Below, piece after piece: positions 1-7,114 of a stretch of DNA of 22,692 bases (its first letter is position 1; each line of letters opens with the position of its first letter). The stretch spans positions 1 to 22,692 of the forward strand of contig JAQAZP010000222.1 in assembly GCA_032127265.1 (NCBI GenBank). Direction: 5' to 3'. The translations under genes and the position numbers were made by a program. Origin of the DNA: JAQAZP01 sp032127265 (lineage in GTDB: Bacteria; Acidobacteriota; JAQAZP01). The notes under the pieces were generated by a model. The model had not been told where the DNA came from and ran no database searches. It saw only the letters and a program-made list of their open reading frames with translations.

Positions 1-98
1 CAGTCCCGGGCCAGCCAGACCACCGCTGCCAGCGCCAGGACCAGGGCCAGGATCAGGGCCAGGATGACCCGGATCAGGGTGCGGGTGCGTTTTTTCAT
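1..98 (-). CDS. Membrane-anchored protein, N-terminal fragment (cut by window edge)
   Basis: Only the first 32 codons are visible. They begin with a basic stretch (MKKRTRTLIR) followed by about 20 strongly hydrophobic residues rich in Leu, Ala and Val, which is an N-terminal membrane anchor or uncleaved signal peptide. A GGAG element lies about 8 nt before the ATG and supports this start. The gene runs in the same direction as the nth gene behind it but is separated from it by 155 nt, with a possible promoter of its own. The fragment is too short to assign a family. Small-anchor enzymes such as lytic transglycosylases have N-termini like this, but so do many others. Confidence 0.7.
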   Translation of the reverse strand, partial: MKKRTRTLIRVILALILALVLALAAVVWLARD

Positions 99-182
99 CG
101 ATAGCTCCGCCGGAGGGACTCTGGAATTTTCAGCGCCGTCCCGTGCGCGATTCACTCATTTCAGTGGATTTCTTTTTACAGG

Positions 183-211
183 GTTATATCCCGCGAGTGC
201 TGGCAATACAA
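183..211 (-). promoter_or_regulatory. Possible sigma70-type promoter for the partial membrane-protein gene
   Basis: On the minus strand a TTGTAT (-35-like, plus positions 206-211) is followed after 17 nt by TATAAC (-10-like, 183-188). The -10 matches consensus at five of six positions and the spacing is ideal, but the -35 is weak. It lies in the gap after nth and points at the gene starting at 98. Confidence 0.35.
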
Positions 212-253
212 GGGTGAAGCCGCTGATCGACCGGCTCGAACTGTCATCGTGAA

Positions 254-919
254 TCAGGATTCGGCCGAGGGGCAGATGTCGGCAAGGACGCACTCACCGC
301 ACTTCGGCTTTCGCGAGGGGCAGACGGCGCGGCCGTGGTCGATGAGCAGGTGGCTGAGCAGGGTCCAGTCCTTGCGGGGGAAGAGGGGCATCAGGTCCTG
401 CTCGATCTTGTCCGGGCTGCTCTGGCGGCTGAACCCCAGGCGGCCGCTGAGCCGTTTGACGTGGGTGTCCACCACCACGCCGATGTTCTTGCCGAAGGCG
501 TTGCCCAGCACCACGTTGGCCGTCTTCCGCGCCACACCGCGCAGCGCGGTCAGATCCACCATGGTCCGGGGCACCTGGCCGCCGTGCCGTTCGACGATGG
601 CCCGGCTGCAGGCGATCAGCGAGGCCGCCTTGTTGCGGTAGAAGCCGGTGGGGCGAATCAGCGCCTCCAGCTTCTCCTGGTCGGCCCGGGCCATGGCCGG
701 CGCGTCGGGGTAAGCGGCGAAGAGGGCCGGGGTCACCTTGTTCACCATCACGTCGGTGCACTGGGCGGAAAGAATGGTGGCGGCCAGCAGGCGGAAGGGG
801 TTGTCGTGGTCCAGGCCGCAGGCGGAGTCGGGGTAAGCCTTCTTCAGCCGCCGCAGGGCCAGACAGGCGCGCCGGTCTGCCGGGGAACCGATGTGGGTCT
901 TCGGTTTTCGCGTGGTCAT
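254..919 (-). CDS. nth: Endonuclease III, DNA glycosylase/AP lyase with [4Fe-4S] cluster
   Basis: This base-excision repair enzyme removes oxidised pyrimidines and cleaves the abasic site. The 221-residue product has the usual family length. The helix-hairpin-helix is at about 126-138 (LRGVARKTANVV) with catalytic Lys132, and the catalytic Asp is D151 in VVDTHV. The C-terminal cluster ligands C200, C207, C210 and C216 have the exact C-x6-C-x2-C-x5-C spacing. The hairpin reads LRGVARK where LPGVGRK is usual in the family, which may be lineage variation. The ATG lies 2 nt after the stop codon of the upstream fabL-like gene, so translational coupling is likely. A longer open frame continues upstream through that gene but is only its shadow. 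Confidence 0.95.
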   Translation of the reverse strand: MTTRKPKTHIGSPADRRACLALRRLKKAYPDSACGLDHDNPFRLLAATILSAQCTDVMVNKVTPALFAAYPDAPAMARADQEKLEALIRPTGFYRNKAASLIACSRAIVERHGGQVPRTMVDLTALRGVARKTANVVLGNAFGKNIGVVVDTHVKRLSGRLGFSRQSSPDKIEQDLMPLFPRKDWTLLSHLLIDHGRAVCPSRKPKCGECVLADICPSAES

Positions 920-921
920 GC

Positions 922-1716
922 TCACCCGAGAATCGAATAGCCGCCGTCGACGATAATGGTCTGCCCCACGATCTGATCGGTGCAGCGGTTGCAGAGAAAG
1001 AGGATCACATCGGCCACATCGTCCGGCGTGGTGAGCCGCCCCGAGGGGGTCCGTGCCTCGGCCCCGCTGATCAGTTCTTCCCGATTGGGAAAGTGCTTCA
1101 GGGCGTCGGTGTCCACCACACCGGCTGAGACGCAATTGACCCGCACGCCCCTGGGGGCCAGTTCCACGGCCAGGTGGCGGACCAGCGACTCCAGCGCGGC
1201 CTTGGATGCGCCCACCGCGGTGTAGTTGGGCAGGGCCCGGATGGCGCCGAGGGAGGAGACGGCGATGATGTGGCCCCGGCGGCCCTCCATCAGCGGCACG
1301 GCATGGCGGGCCAGCGGGATCATGGTGCCGGCGTTGATGTCCATGGTCCAGTGCCAGTGGCGCTCGGTGAGCTCCAGGGCCGGTTTGAGCACCCCCGAGG
1401 CGGCGTTGGAGACCAGGATGTCCAGCTGGCCGAACTCCTCCTTGATCTGCCGGAACATTTCGGCGACGGCATCCTCGTTCGCCACGTTGGCCTTGACGAT
1501 CAGGGCTTTCATCCCGGCTGCCCTGACTTCCTCGGCCACCTCCTCGGCGGCGGCGCGCTGGCGAAAGTAGTTGACCACGATGTGGCAGTTGGCCTTGGCC
1601 AGGCGGACGGCAATGGCACGGCCGATGCCCCGGCTGCCGCCGGTGATCAGGGCCACCCGGCCATGCTGGTGCAGCCCGCACCCCCCGCTTTCGCAATCCC
1701 TGGAAACTGTTTTCAC
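922..1716 (-). CDS. fabL: FabL-type enoyl-[acyl-carrier-protein] reductase (SDR family)
   Basis: The predicted enzyme catalyses the last reduction of the fatty-acid elongation cycle, enoyl-ACP to acyl-ACP with NAD(P)H. It is a short-chain dehydrogenase with the cofactor motif TGGSRGIG at 25-32 and a Y165-x6-K172 catalytic pair, the spacing used by FabL/FabI rather than the common Y-x3-K. Stretches I recognise from Bacillus FabL include NAASGVL, HWxWTMxINA, SSLGxIR and DTDALKHFPNRE. I chose the GTG at 1716 because AGGGGG stands 6 nt before it. Upstream in-frame ATG (1731) and TTG (1737) codons lack such a site. The product is 264 residues, slightly longer than the roughly 250 of Bacillus FabL because of a Cys-containing N-terminal extension. 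It is followed closely by nth. Confidence 0.88.
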   Translation of the reverse strand: MKTVSRDCESGGCGLHQHGRVALITGGSRGIGRAIAVRLAKANCHIVVNYFRQRAAAEEVAEEVRAAGMKALIVKANVANEDAVAEMFRQIKEEFGQLDILVSNAASGVLKPALELTERHWHWTMDINAGTMIPLARHAVPLMEGRRGHIIAVSSLGAIRALPNYTAVGASKAALESLVRHLAVELAPRGVRVNCVSAGVVDTDALKHFPNREELISGAEARTPSGRLTTPDDVADVILFLCNRCTDQIVGQTIIVDGGYSILG

Positions 1717-1883
1717 CTGCCACCCCCTCATTCTCAATCGAAGCGCTGCCGGACCATACCCGCTTCGGCCGCCACTGGTCCCAGATCTGCAGCAAAGACA
1801 AGATTTGGATGAACACGTCTATTGTAACCAATTTACCATGATATTCCAGCGGACGGGAGGGACAGGACAGGCATTGAATTCTC

Positions 1884-1912
1884 TTGACAGGGGGTTGGCC
1901 GCACAGTATTCT
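1884..1912 (+). promoter_or_regulatory. Sigma70-type promoter of the feo operon
   Basis: A perfect TTGACA (1884-1889) is followed after exactly 17 nt by TATTCT (1907-1912). It lies about 100 nt upstream of the feoA start and is correctly oriented. The predicted transcription start near 1919 falls just before a dyad that could bind a metal-responsive repressor. Confidence 0.7.
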
Positions 1913-1930
1913 TAGCCCTCTAAAATAATG

Positions 1931-1949
1931 TTTGGTTGGTCTAAACCAG
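1931..1949. promoter_or_regulatory. Candidate DtxR/IdeR-like operator in the feoA leader
   Basis: The 19-mer TTTGGTTGGTCTAAACCAG contains the near-perfect dyad TGGTCTAAACCA. By eye it agrees at 12 of 19 positions with the classical DtxR/IdeR box TTAGGTTAGGCTAACCTAA. It begins about a dozen bases after the predicted transcription start of the feo promoter, a position suited to repression. A DtxR-family regulator is encoded at 6573. The regulatory link is an inference; a Fur-type site is not evident. Confidence 0.45.
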
Positions 1950-2008
1950 TGAGGCCAGCCGGCCAATAAGTATAATGTGTGCCGGAATTCACCATCGGAG
2001 CTTCGAGA

Positions 2009-2299
2009 ATGCAAGGGCAACGCCACAAGCACCAACACGGCATCTGCTGCAGGGGGCCCGAAGGCCCCTGCATCCCTCTCGCCTCGATCAAGGTTTCCCA
2101 GGAAGCGGTGATCACCTCCTTTGACGCGCTCAACGGCGAAGCCTCGCGGCTCCGGGATCTCGGAATACGGGAGGGAAGCCGGGTGCGCATCATCCTCAGC
2201 GGCCCGAACCAGATGATCGTGGCCGTTGACCAGGCGCGCGTCGGGCTGCCCAGGAACGTGGCCGACCTGGTCCTGGTGCGACACGTCGCCCCGGCCTGA
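2009..2299 (+). CDS. feoA: FeoA, ferrous iron transport accessory protein
   Basis: FeoA is a small cytoplasmic SH3-like protein that assists FeoB-mediated Fe(II) import. The FeoA domain covers about residues 23-94 and includes the hallmark pattern ASRLRDLGIREGSRV followed by beta-strands ending near DLVLVRHV. I chose the ATG at 2009 because GGAG lies 8 nt upstream. A GTG at 1979 would add 10 residues. Unusually, the first 21 residues carry three His (6, 8, 10) and three Cys (13, 14, 21) ahead of the domain, a possible metal-binding tail. The DNA encoding Cys14-Cys21 forms a GC-rich inverted repeat with a CGAA loop. feoB follows 44 nt downstream in the same operon. Confidence 0.93.
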   Translation: MQGQRHKHQHGICCRGPEGPCIPLASIKVSQEAVITSFDALNGEASRLRDLGIREGSRVRIILSGPNQMIVAVDQARVGLPRNVADLVLVRHVAPA

Positions 2300-2343
2300 T
2301 CTTCCGTCCGCCTGTCCGGCCCATTTCACCACGAAACAGGAAC

Positions 2344-4632
2344 ATGTTCGACAGACCCAGCCGGCCCATGGATCAGCACTCCCCTACCGGTGGCGGATCG
2401 CCCGCACCCGGCGCTGCCCCGGCCAGGGATACCCTGCTGGTGGCCATCGCCGGAAACCCCAACGTGGGCAAGACAACCGTCTTCAACCAGCTCACCGGTC
2501 TGCGCCAGAAGGTGGGCAACTACCCGGGGATCACCGTCGAACGGAAAACCGGGTATCTCAGCGCCCCCGACGGCCGGCGGATCGAGGTCGTGGACGTCCC
2601 CGGCACCTACAATCTGCACCCCAAGGCGCTGGACGAGGAGGTGGCCTACCGGGTACTCATCGGAGCCATCGAGGGCGGCCGCACCCCGGACCTGGCGGTC
2701 TGCGTGGTGGATGCGGCCAACCTCGAGCGCAACCTCTACCTCGTCTGCCAGATCCTCGACCTCGGCCTGCCCACCGTGGTGGCGCTGAACATGATGGATG
2801 CGGCAGAGGGCGCCGGGATGGAGATCGACGTCGAGCGGTTGAGCCGCGACCTGGCGGTGCCGGTGATTCCCATGGTGGCCTCGAAGGGCAGCGGTGTGGC
2901 CGAACTGAAAGAGGCGGTGATCGGCCCGCCGCCCCCCTGCCCGCCACGGCGGTGGCATCTCGAGCCGCAAGTGCAGCAGGAAGTGGATGCCCTGAGCGAA
3001 CGCCTGGGCACCGAGCTGCCCGACCTGACCCCGGCCCAGCGTTTTGTCGACGCGCTCCGTGCGGTGGCCCACGAAGGGGCGGCCTTTTTCGAGACGCACC
3101 ACGACCAGGCTTTCTGGGAAGAAGTGAAGAACGCCCGCCGGCGACTGGCGGAGGCCGGCGTGCCTTACGAACAGGCCGGCGTCTGCGGCCGCTACGCCTG
3201 GATCACACCGCTGGTCAGGAAGGCGATCACCCATCAGCAGCAGGCAAAACTTACCGCCAGTGACCGGGTGGATGCCGTGACGACCCATCCCGTGGTCGGC
3301 CCGCTGATTTTCCTGCTCCTGCTGATGCTGATCTTCCAGTCGGTATTCACTGCTGCCGTCCCCCTGATGGACGGCATCGATCTCGGAGTCAGCGCGCTCA
3401 GTGAGTGGCTGGAACAGGCGCTCCCCGCCGGCATGCTGACCAGCCTGCTGGTGGACGGGGTGGTGGCCGGTTTCGGGGCGGTGGTGATCTTCCTGCCCCA
3501 GATCCTGATCCTTTTCTTCTTCCTCGGACTGATGGAGGACAGCGGCTACATGGCCCGGGCCGCGTTCATCATGGACCGGCTGATGAAGCGCTTCGGCATG
3601 AGCGGCCGTTCGGTGGTGCCCCTGGTCAGCTCCTTTGCCTGCGCCGTTCCGGGCATCATGGCCACCCGGAACATCGAGAACCACCGCGACCGGCTGGTGA
3701 CCATCCTGGTGGCGCCGCTGCTCACCTGCTCGGCCCGGCTGCCGGTCTACACCCTGCTCATCGGCGCCTTTGTCCCCCAGGCCTATATCCTCGGCATCTT
3801 CGGCTACCAGGGCACGGTGCTGCTGGCCCTCTACCTGATGGGAATCCTCTTCGCCGTGCTGGCCGGCACGATCCTGCGCCGCTTCGTGATCCGGGGCAAG
3901 CCCTCGCCGTTCATCATCGAACTGCCCCCCTACCGGGCGCCGCGCCTGCGCGACGTGCTCTTTCAGATGGTGGAGCGGGCCTGGCTCTTTGTCACCCGCG
4001 CCGGGGCGATCATCATCTCCATCAGCATCGTCCTCTGGTTCCTGGCCAGCTTTCCCGACACCGGGGGCAAGCCGGGTCTGGAGGCCGCGCGGGACCGGCT
4101 GCTGTCAGCCCACCAGGCACGGGCCGGCGGGCCGGCGGCGAGCCCCGAGGCGGCAGAGGAACTGGAAACGGCGCTGGCCGCCCTCGACGGGGAACAGGCC
4201 CGCTACCGGGTGGCCCACAGCTACATCGGCCGCATGGGACGGCTCATCGAACCGGCCATCGCGCCGCTCGGTTTTGACTGGAAGATCGGTGTGGCGCTGA
4301 TCTCCAGCTTCGCCGCCCGGGAGGTGGCGGTGAGCGCCCTGGGCACGATCTACAGCATCCAGGACGCCGACGAGGGCAGCGCGAGCCTCCGTGAACGGAT
4401 CCGCGATGACGTCAACCCGCAGACCGGCAAGCCGGTCTTCACCCCGCTGGTGGCCTACAGCCTGATGGTCTTCTACGTGCTGGCCTGCCTCTGCATGAGC
4501 ACCCTGGCCATCGTCAAGAGGGAAACCAACAGCTGGCGCTGGCCGCTGTTCATGCTCGGCTACATGACCGTGCTGGCCTACGTCGCCTCGCTGGTCACCT
4601 ACCAGGGCGGCCGGCTGCTGGGACTGGGATAG
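2344..4632 (+). CDS. feoB: FeoB, Fe(II) transporter with N-terminal GTPase domain
   Basis: The inner-membrane ferrous iron importer, 762 residues and full family length. The G domain shows G1 GNPNVGKT (37-44), G2 PGITVE (61-66), G3 DVPG (84-87), G4 NMMD (149-152) and a G5 region around SKG (180-182). The membrane domain starts near 318. It contains the two FeoB core motifs CAVPGIMATR (433-442) and TCSARLPVY (461-469), which carry the conserved cysteines linked to iron passage. A charged Ala/Glu-rich loop at about 580-630 separates the later membrane segments. The ATG at 2344 has AGGA very close by; an ATG at 2368 is an alternative but lacks a clear ribosome site. The first 28 residues are a Pro/Gly-rich extension. 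It lies between feoA and a FeoB-associated small protein. Confidence 0.97.
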   Translation: MFDRPSRPMDQHSPTGGGSPAPGAAPARDTLLVAIAGNPNVGKTTVFNQLTGLRQKVGNYPGITVERKTGYLSAPDGRRIEVVDVPGTYNLHPKALDEEVAYRVLIGAIEGGRTPDLAVCVVDAANLERNLYLVCQILDLGLPTVVALNMMDAAEGAGMEIDVERLSRDLAVPVIPMVASKGSGVAELKEAVIGPPPPCPPRRWHLEPQVQQEVDALSERLGTELPDLTPAQRFVDALRAVAHEGAAFFETHHDQAFWEEVKNARRRLAEAGVPYEQAGVCGRYAWITPLVRKAITHQQQAKLTASDRVDAVTTHPVVGPLIFLLLLMLIFQSVFTAAVPLMDGIDLGVSALSEWLEQALPAGMLTSLLVDGVVAGFGAVVIFLPQILILFFFLGLMEDSGYMARAAFIMDRLMKRFGMSGRSVVPLVSSFACAVPGIMATRNIENHRDRLVTILVAPLLTCSARLPVYTLLIGAFVPQAYILGIFGYQGTVLLALYLMGILFAVLAGTILRRFVIRGKPSPFIIELPPYRAPRLRDVLFQMVERAWLFVTRAGAIIISISIVLWFLASFPDTGGKPGLEAARDRLLSAHQARAGGPAASPEAAEELETALAALDGEQARYRVAHSYIGRMGRLIEPAIAPLGFDWKIGVALISSFAAREVAVSALGTIYSIQDADEGSASLRERIRDDVNPQTGKPVFTPLVAYSLMVFYVLACLCMSTLAIVKRETNSWRWPLFMLGYMTVLAYVASLVTYQGGRLLGLG

Positions 4633-4634
4633 AG

Positions 4635-4853
4635 ATGAATATGGATCCGCAGTTTCTCGCCGTGCTGGGCATCGTGATCCTGGCCGCCGTCTACGCCGGC
4701 TGGCGCTTCCTGCGGCAGTTCTTCCGCGCGGACGACGAGGCGGCGGGCTGCGCCAAGTGCCCGGCAGCCCGGCCTGACTTCTTCAGCGCTGCTGACGGTG
4801 AGCCACCAGCACCGTCGAATGGCGGGCCACCGTCAGACGCGCCCCCGGCGTGA
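4635..4853 (+). CDS. FeoB-associated Cys-rich small membrane protein
   Basis: A 72-residue protein with one N-terminal transmembrane helix (about 7-24) and a short CAKC-type motif (GCAKCPA, about 39-45), ending in a Pro/Gly/Asp-rich tail. This layout and the position right after feoB match the FeoB-associated Cys-rich protein family found in many Feo operons, whose exact role is unknown. The start is 2 nt after the feoB stop codon, so the two are probably coupled. Only two Cys are present. The last 71 nt overlap, tail to tail, the end of the convergent O-methyltransferase gene. Confidence 0.82.
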   Translation: MNMDPQFLAVLGIVILAAVYAGWRFLRQFFRADDEAAGCAKCPAARPDFFSAADGEPPAPSNGGPPSDAPPA

Positions 4854-5796
4854 GCCCGGCATCACCGAGCCAGCCCAGCACTTCCTCCTCGCTGTACGAC
4901 CGGCCGTCCTCGGTGCCCACCAGCATGTTGATGCTGAACACCGCCGGCCAAAGCGGGCCGGTGCGGTCCGCTCCGACAAAGAAGTCCTTAAGGATCAGCC
5001 GGCCGCCGGGCACCAGCGACTCATGGACCCGGGCGAACAGCGCCCGGACATCATCCGGCCCCAGGGAGTGGATGATGTTGGAGAGCAGCACCAGTTGGTT
5101 GCCTACCGGCAGCTTGTCCTGCAGGTAGTCGCCCCCCACCGCCCTGACCCGCTCGCCGAGGCCGCGGGCGGCGATCTGCTCCTCGGCGATGGGCACCACC
5201 TCGGGCAGGTCAAAGACCACGGCGTTCAGTTCCGGGTTGTGCTCGGCGAACTGCAGGGCATACGTGCCGGGACCGCCGCCCACGTCGAGCAGGGTCATCG
5301 GCCCCCGGGGGTCGAGGGCCCGCACCAGTTCCCGGGCGCCCTGGTCACCGATATTGGCCATGCCGAGGATGAAATCCCGGCGGGAGGCCTCGTCCTCGCC
5401 CGTACTTGCGGCGGCCTGGCGCGGCGCCGGCTTGCCGCTGGTCACCACTTCGGTGAGCTTCGACCAGCGGTGCCACAGCCGCTCGTGGTGGCCAAGGATG
5501 TCCCCCACATAGTGGGAGCCGCCGGGGACCAGGTACTCCTCGCGGCCGGGATGAACGCGGTATCGCCCGTCCTCCTTGGCCACGAACCCCATGGCACAGA
5601 GGGTGTCGAGCAGCATGGCGCAGGCCCGCGGGTCGGCGCCCGCCGCCCGGGCCACTTCGACGGCATCTGATACCCCGCGGCCGAGAATGCCAAACAGGTT
5701 CAACCGGACAGCCGTGAGCAGGATCCGTGATTCCATGAACTGCGAGCCGACAGCGGTGATTTCCTCGATGTCGATGCGTATATCGTGATTGGTCAT
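4783..5796 (-). CDS. SAM-dependent O-methyltransferase, hydroxyindole/AcOMT-like family
   Basis: The 337-residue product has the two-part layout of family-2 O-methyltransferases. An N-terminal winged-helix dimerisation domain covers about 12-95. A Rossmann-type SAM domain follows, with the glycine-rich motif DVGGGPG (171-177), the acidic ribose-binding position in FDLPEV (about 195-200), GGDY (221-224) and LLSNIIHSL (237-245), whose H243 fits the catalytic-base position. KDFF (270-273) is also typical. I chose the ATG at 5796 because GGGGGA stands 5 nt upstream; an ATG at 5802 gives two more residues. The substrate cannot be told from sequence. It converges on the feo operon with a 71-nt overlap, and no partner genes hint at a pathway. 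Confidence 0.85.
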   Translation of the reverse strand: MTNHDIRIDIEEITAVGSQFMESRILLTAVRLNLFGILGRGVSDAVEVARAAGADPRACAMLLDTLCAMGFVAKEDGRYRVHPGREEYLVPGGSHYVGDILGHHERLWHRWSKLTEVVTSGKPAPRQAAASTGEDEASRRDFILGMANIGDQGARELVRALDPRGPMTLLDVGGGPGTYALQFAEHNPELNAVVFDLPEVVPIAEEQIAARGLGERVRAVGGDYLQDKLPVGNQLVLLSNIIHSLGPDDVRALFARVHESLVPGGRLILKDFFVGADRTGPLWPAVFSINMLVGTEDGRSYSEEEVLGWLGDAGLTPGARLTVARHSTVLVAHRQQR

Positions 5797-5824
5797 ATCC
5801 ATCCCCCATTCGGGTAGTGATCAA

Positions 5825-5842
5825 ACGGTTACAGGAAACCGT
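5825..5842. repeat. Perfect inverted repeat upstream of the methyltransferase gene
   Basis: ACGGTT and AACCGT flank a 6-nt loop. The repeat lies about 30 nt before the methyltransferase start. It overlaps the -10 of a weak minus-strand promoter (TTGCGT at 5861-5866, 17 nt, TACGGT at 5838-5843). It could be an operator; nothing identifies the binding protein. Confidence 0.4.
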
Positions 5843-5866
5843 ACTCGCTCAGCGTCCGGAACGCAA

Positions 5867-6090
5867 CAGGGGCCGCAGGTCAGGTGAGGGAATAACGAAG
5901 GGATACAGGATACCGGCCCGGGAAGGGGCGGGGGCAAATGCCGGGCGCGGGAAATGACGCATTACCCCATCCGAAGTTCGAGTGCAGGGCAACGAGTGAC
6001 CAGAAAGCGCAGCAAACTCTGTTGGCATGTGCGCATTTCGCGGAGGTCGGCAACGCAGCCATCGAGCGTCGGATGAGGTTCCGGATGCTT
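5867..6090. other. Non-coding stretch
   Basis: No convincing gene is seen here on either strand. Short open frames (for example minus 5880-6062 and plus 5938-6351) lack ribosome sites and resemble no family. The segment separates the methyltransferase promoter region from the decayed STAS gene and may be the eroded remainder of a once larger gene region. Confidence 0.5.
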
Positions 6091-6294
6091 CTAGCCGATG
6101 GCGGCGCGGGCCTCTTCGATACTGGAAAAAAGACGGAACACCCGAACCATGCGGGTCAATTGAAACAGTCCGACCACGGCATCGATCCAGGCGTGAACCT
6201 TTTCCTTGAAATTTCCCGCCTCAGCCGAATCGAGCCTGCTGTCCAGCGGCGAAACGACCATGATTCCGCCTTCTTTCTTCTCTTAGATTTGCAT
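6091..6294 (-). pseudogene. STAS-domain (anti-sigma-factor-antagonist-like) gene with internal deletion and early stop
   Basis: Read from the ATG at 6294 the frame gives MQI, a TAA stop at codon 4, then EKKEGGIMVVSPLDSRLDSA and onward to a TAG at 6091. The front looks like the first strand and helix of a STAS domain (VVSPLxSRLDSAEAxxF). The back (LFQLTRMVRVFRLFSSIEEA) matches the last helix. These ends are joined directly after AWIDA, so the central roughly 45 residues, including the phosphorylatable Ser/Thr strand-loop, are missing. The deletion keeps frame. Intact STAS proteins are about 100 residues; this one has 67 codons. A 56-residue product from an internal ATG (6261) is formally possible but would lack the domain core. 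The family call rests on pattern memory. Confidence 0.65.
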
Positions 6295-6497
6295 ACGACT
6301 TTTCCCGTGTGGGGAAGGAGCCGGATCAGTTTGCTCACTTCCTCGAGATGAAGGCTGGGGAACCGTTTTGACCAGCACACTGACCGCCGGCGTCCCTCCC
6401 AAGATTCACTTCTAGTATTCGGTACCTGCGGGGCCGGGCATTACCACTCATTTTCCTCCGCGGAAGCGGTTCGCACCGATCTCCCGATCTCCAACTC

Positions 6498-6525
6498 TTG
6501 ACAATAACTGCAGCAAACGTATAAA
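6498..6525 (+). promoter_or_regulatory. Sigma70-type promoter of the DtxR-family regulator gene
   Basis: A perfect TTGACA (6498-6503) is followed after 16 nt by TATAAA (6520-6525), about 48 nt before the regulator's ATG. Immediately downstream lies TTAGGCGAACCGTAA (6528-6542), whose ends resemble the TTAGG and CCTAA arms of DtxR-type boxes, though with shorter spacing. Autoregulation is possible but weakly supported. Confidence 0.65.
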
Positions 6526-6572
6526 TTTTAGGCGAACCGTAATTTGTTTGGAGCCATCGAAAAGAGCGTGTA

Positions 6573-7079
6573 ATGGCCAGGGAAGAATCACTGAGCGCAA
6601 GCCTCGAAGACTACCTCGAGGCGATTTTTCTCATCATCGAAGAGAAGAAGGTGGCCCGGTCCAAGGACATCACCCGCAGGCTCAAGGTGAGCGGCTCCTC
6701 GGTCACCGGAGCGCTCCGGGCACTGGGCGAGCGCGGCCTGATCAACTATGCGCCCTACGACGTGATCACCCTCACCGACGACGGCGAAGTGCTGGCCCGC
6801 AACATCGTCCTGCGCCACGACACGCTGAAGAACTTCTTCCACAAGGTCCTCTTCATCGACGAGGCTGAAGCGGAACGCTCGGCCTGCGAGATGGAGCACT
6901 CCCTCTCCCGCCCGATCCTGCACCGCATGGTTTCCTTCATCGAGTTCATGGAGAACTGCCCGCTGGCCGGGGTGGAGTGGGCCGAGGGCGTCGGCTTTCG
7001 CTGTTCCCACGGTGAGAGTATCGAGAACTGTCAGAACTGCCGTGACGAGTGGAAGAACAGAAGGACGGCGGGCGCCTGA
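6573..7079 (+). CDS. DtxR/MntR-family metal-dependent transcriptional regulator
   Basis: A 168-residue metal-sensing repressor. The winged helix covers about 8-72, with the recognition region near SGSSVTGALRALGERGLI. The dimerisation and metal-binding helices follow: H82 and the CEMEH segment (C105, E108, H109) correspond to DtxR C102, E105 and H106, while D13 and E16 sit where MntR has Asp8 and Glu11. The SH3-like third domain of DtxR is absent. Instead there is a short Cys-rich tail (C129, C144, C153, C156). Its closeness to feoAB and a DtxR-like dyad in the feoA leader suggest it controls iron uptake; control of manganese is the alternative. The ATG at 6573 has only a weak purine-rich ribosome site. 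Confidence 0.9.
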   Translation: MAREESLSASLEDYLEAIFLIIEEKKVARSKDITRRLKVSGSSVTGALRALGERGLINYAPYDVITLTDDGEVLARNIVLRHDTLKNFFHKVLFIDEAEAERSACEMEHSLSRPILHRMVSFIEFMENCPLAGVEWAEGVGFRCSHGESIENCQNCRDEWKNRRTAGA

Positions 7080-7114
7080 GCGCTTCCGTCCCGGCAAGAG
7101 TCCCCCTCCCCCGC

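Noticed and set aside
254..2332. Single 692-codon minus-strand frame covering nth and beyond
   Set aside because: Only the part from 919 downstream encodes endonuclease III. The rest is antisense or out of frame to fabL and feoA and has the Arg/Gly/Pro-rich look of GC-rich shadow frames.
5880..6062. 60-codon minus-strand ORF
   Set aside because: No ribosome site, no family resemblance, and an odd composition for a protein; treated as non-coding.
5803..6572. Search for tRNA, small RNA or riboswitch in the longer gaps
   Set aside because: No cloverleaf, CCA end or known riboswitch core could be made out by eye; a covariance-model scan with Rfam would decide.
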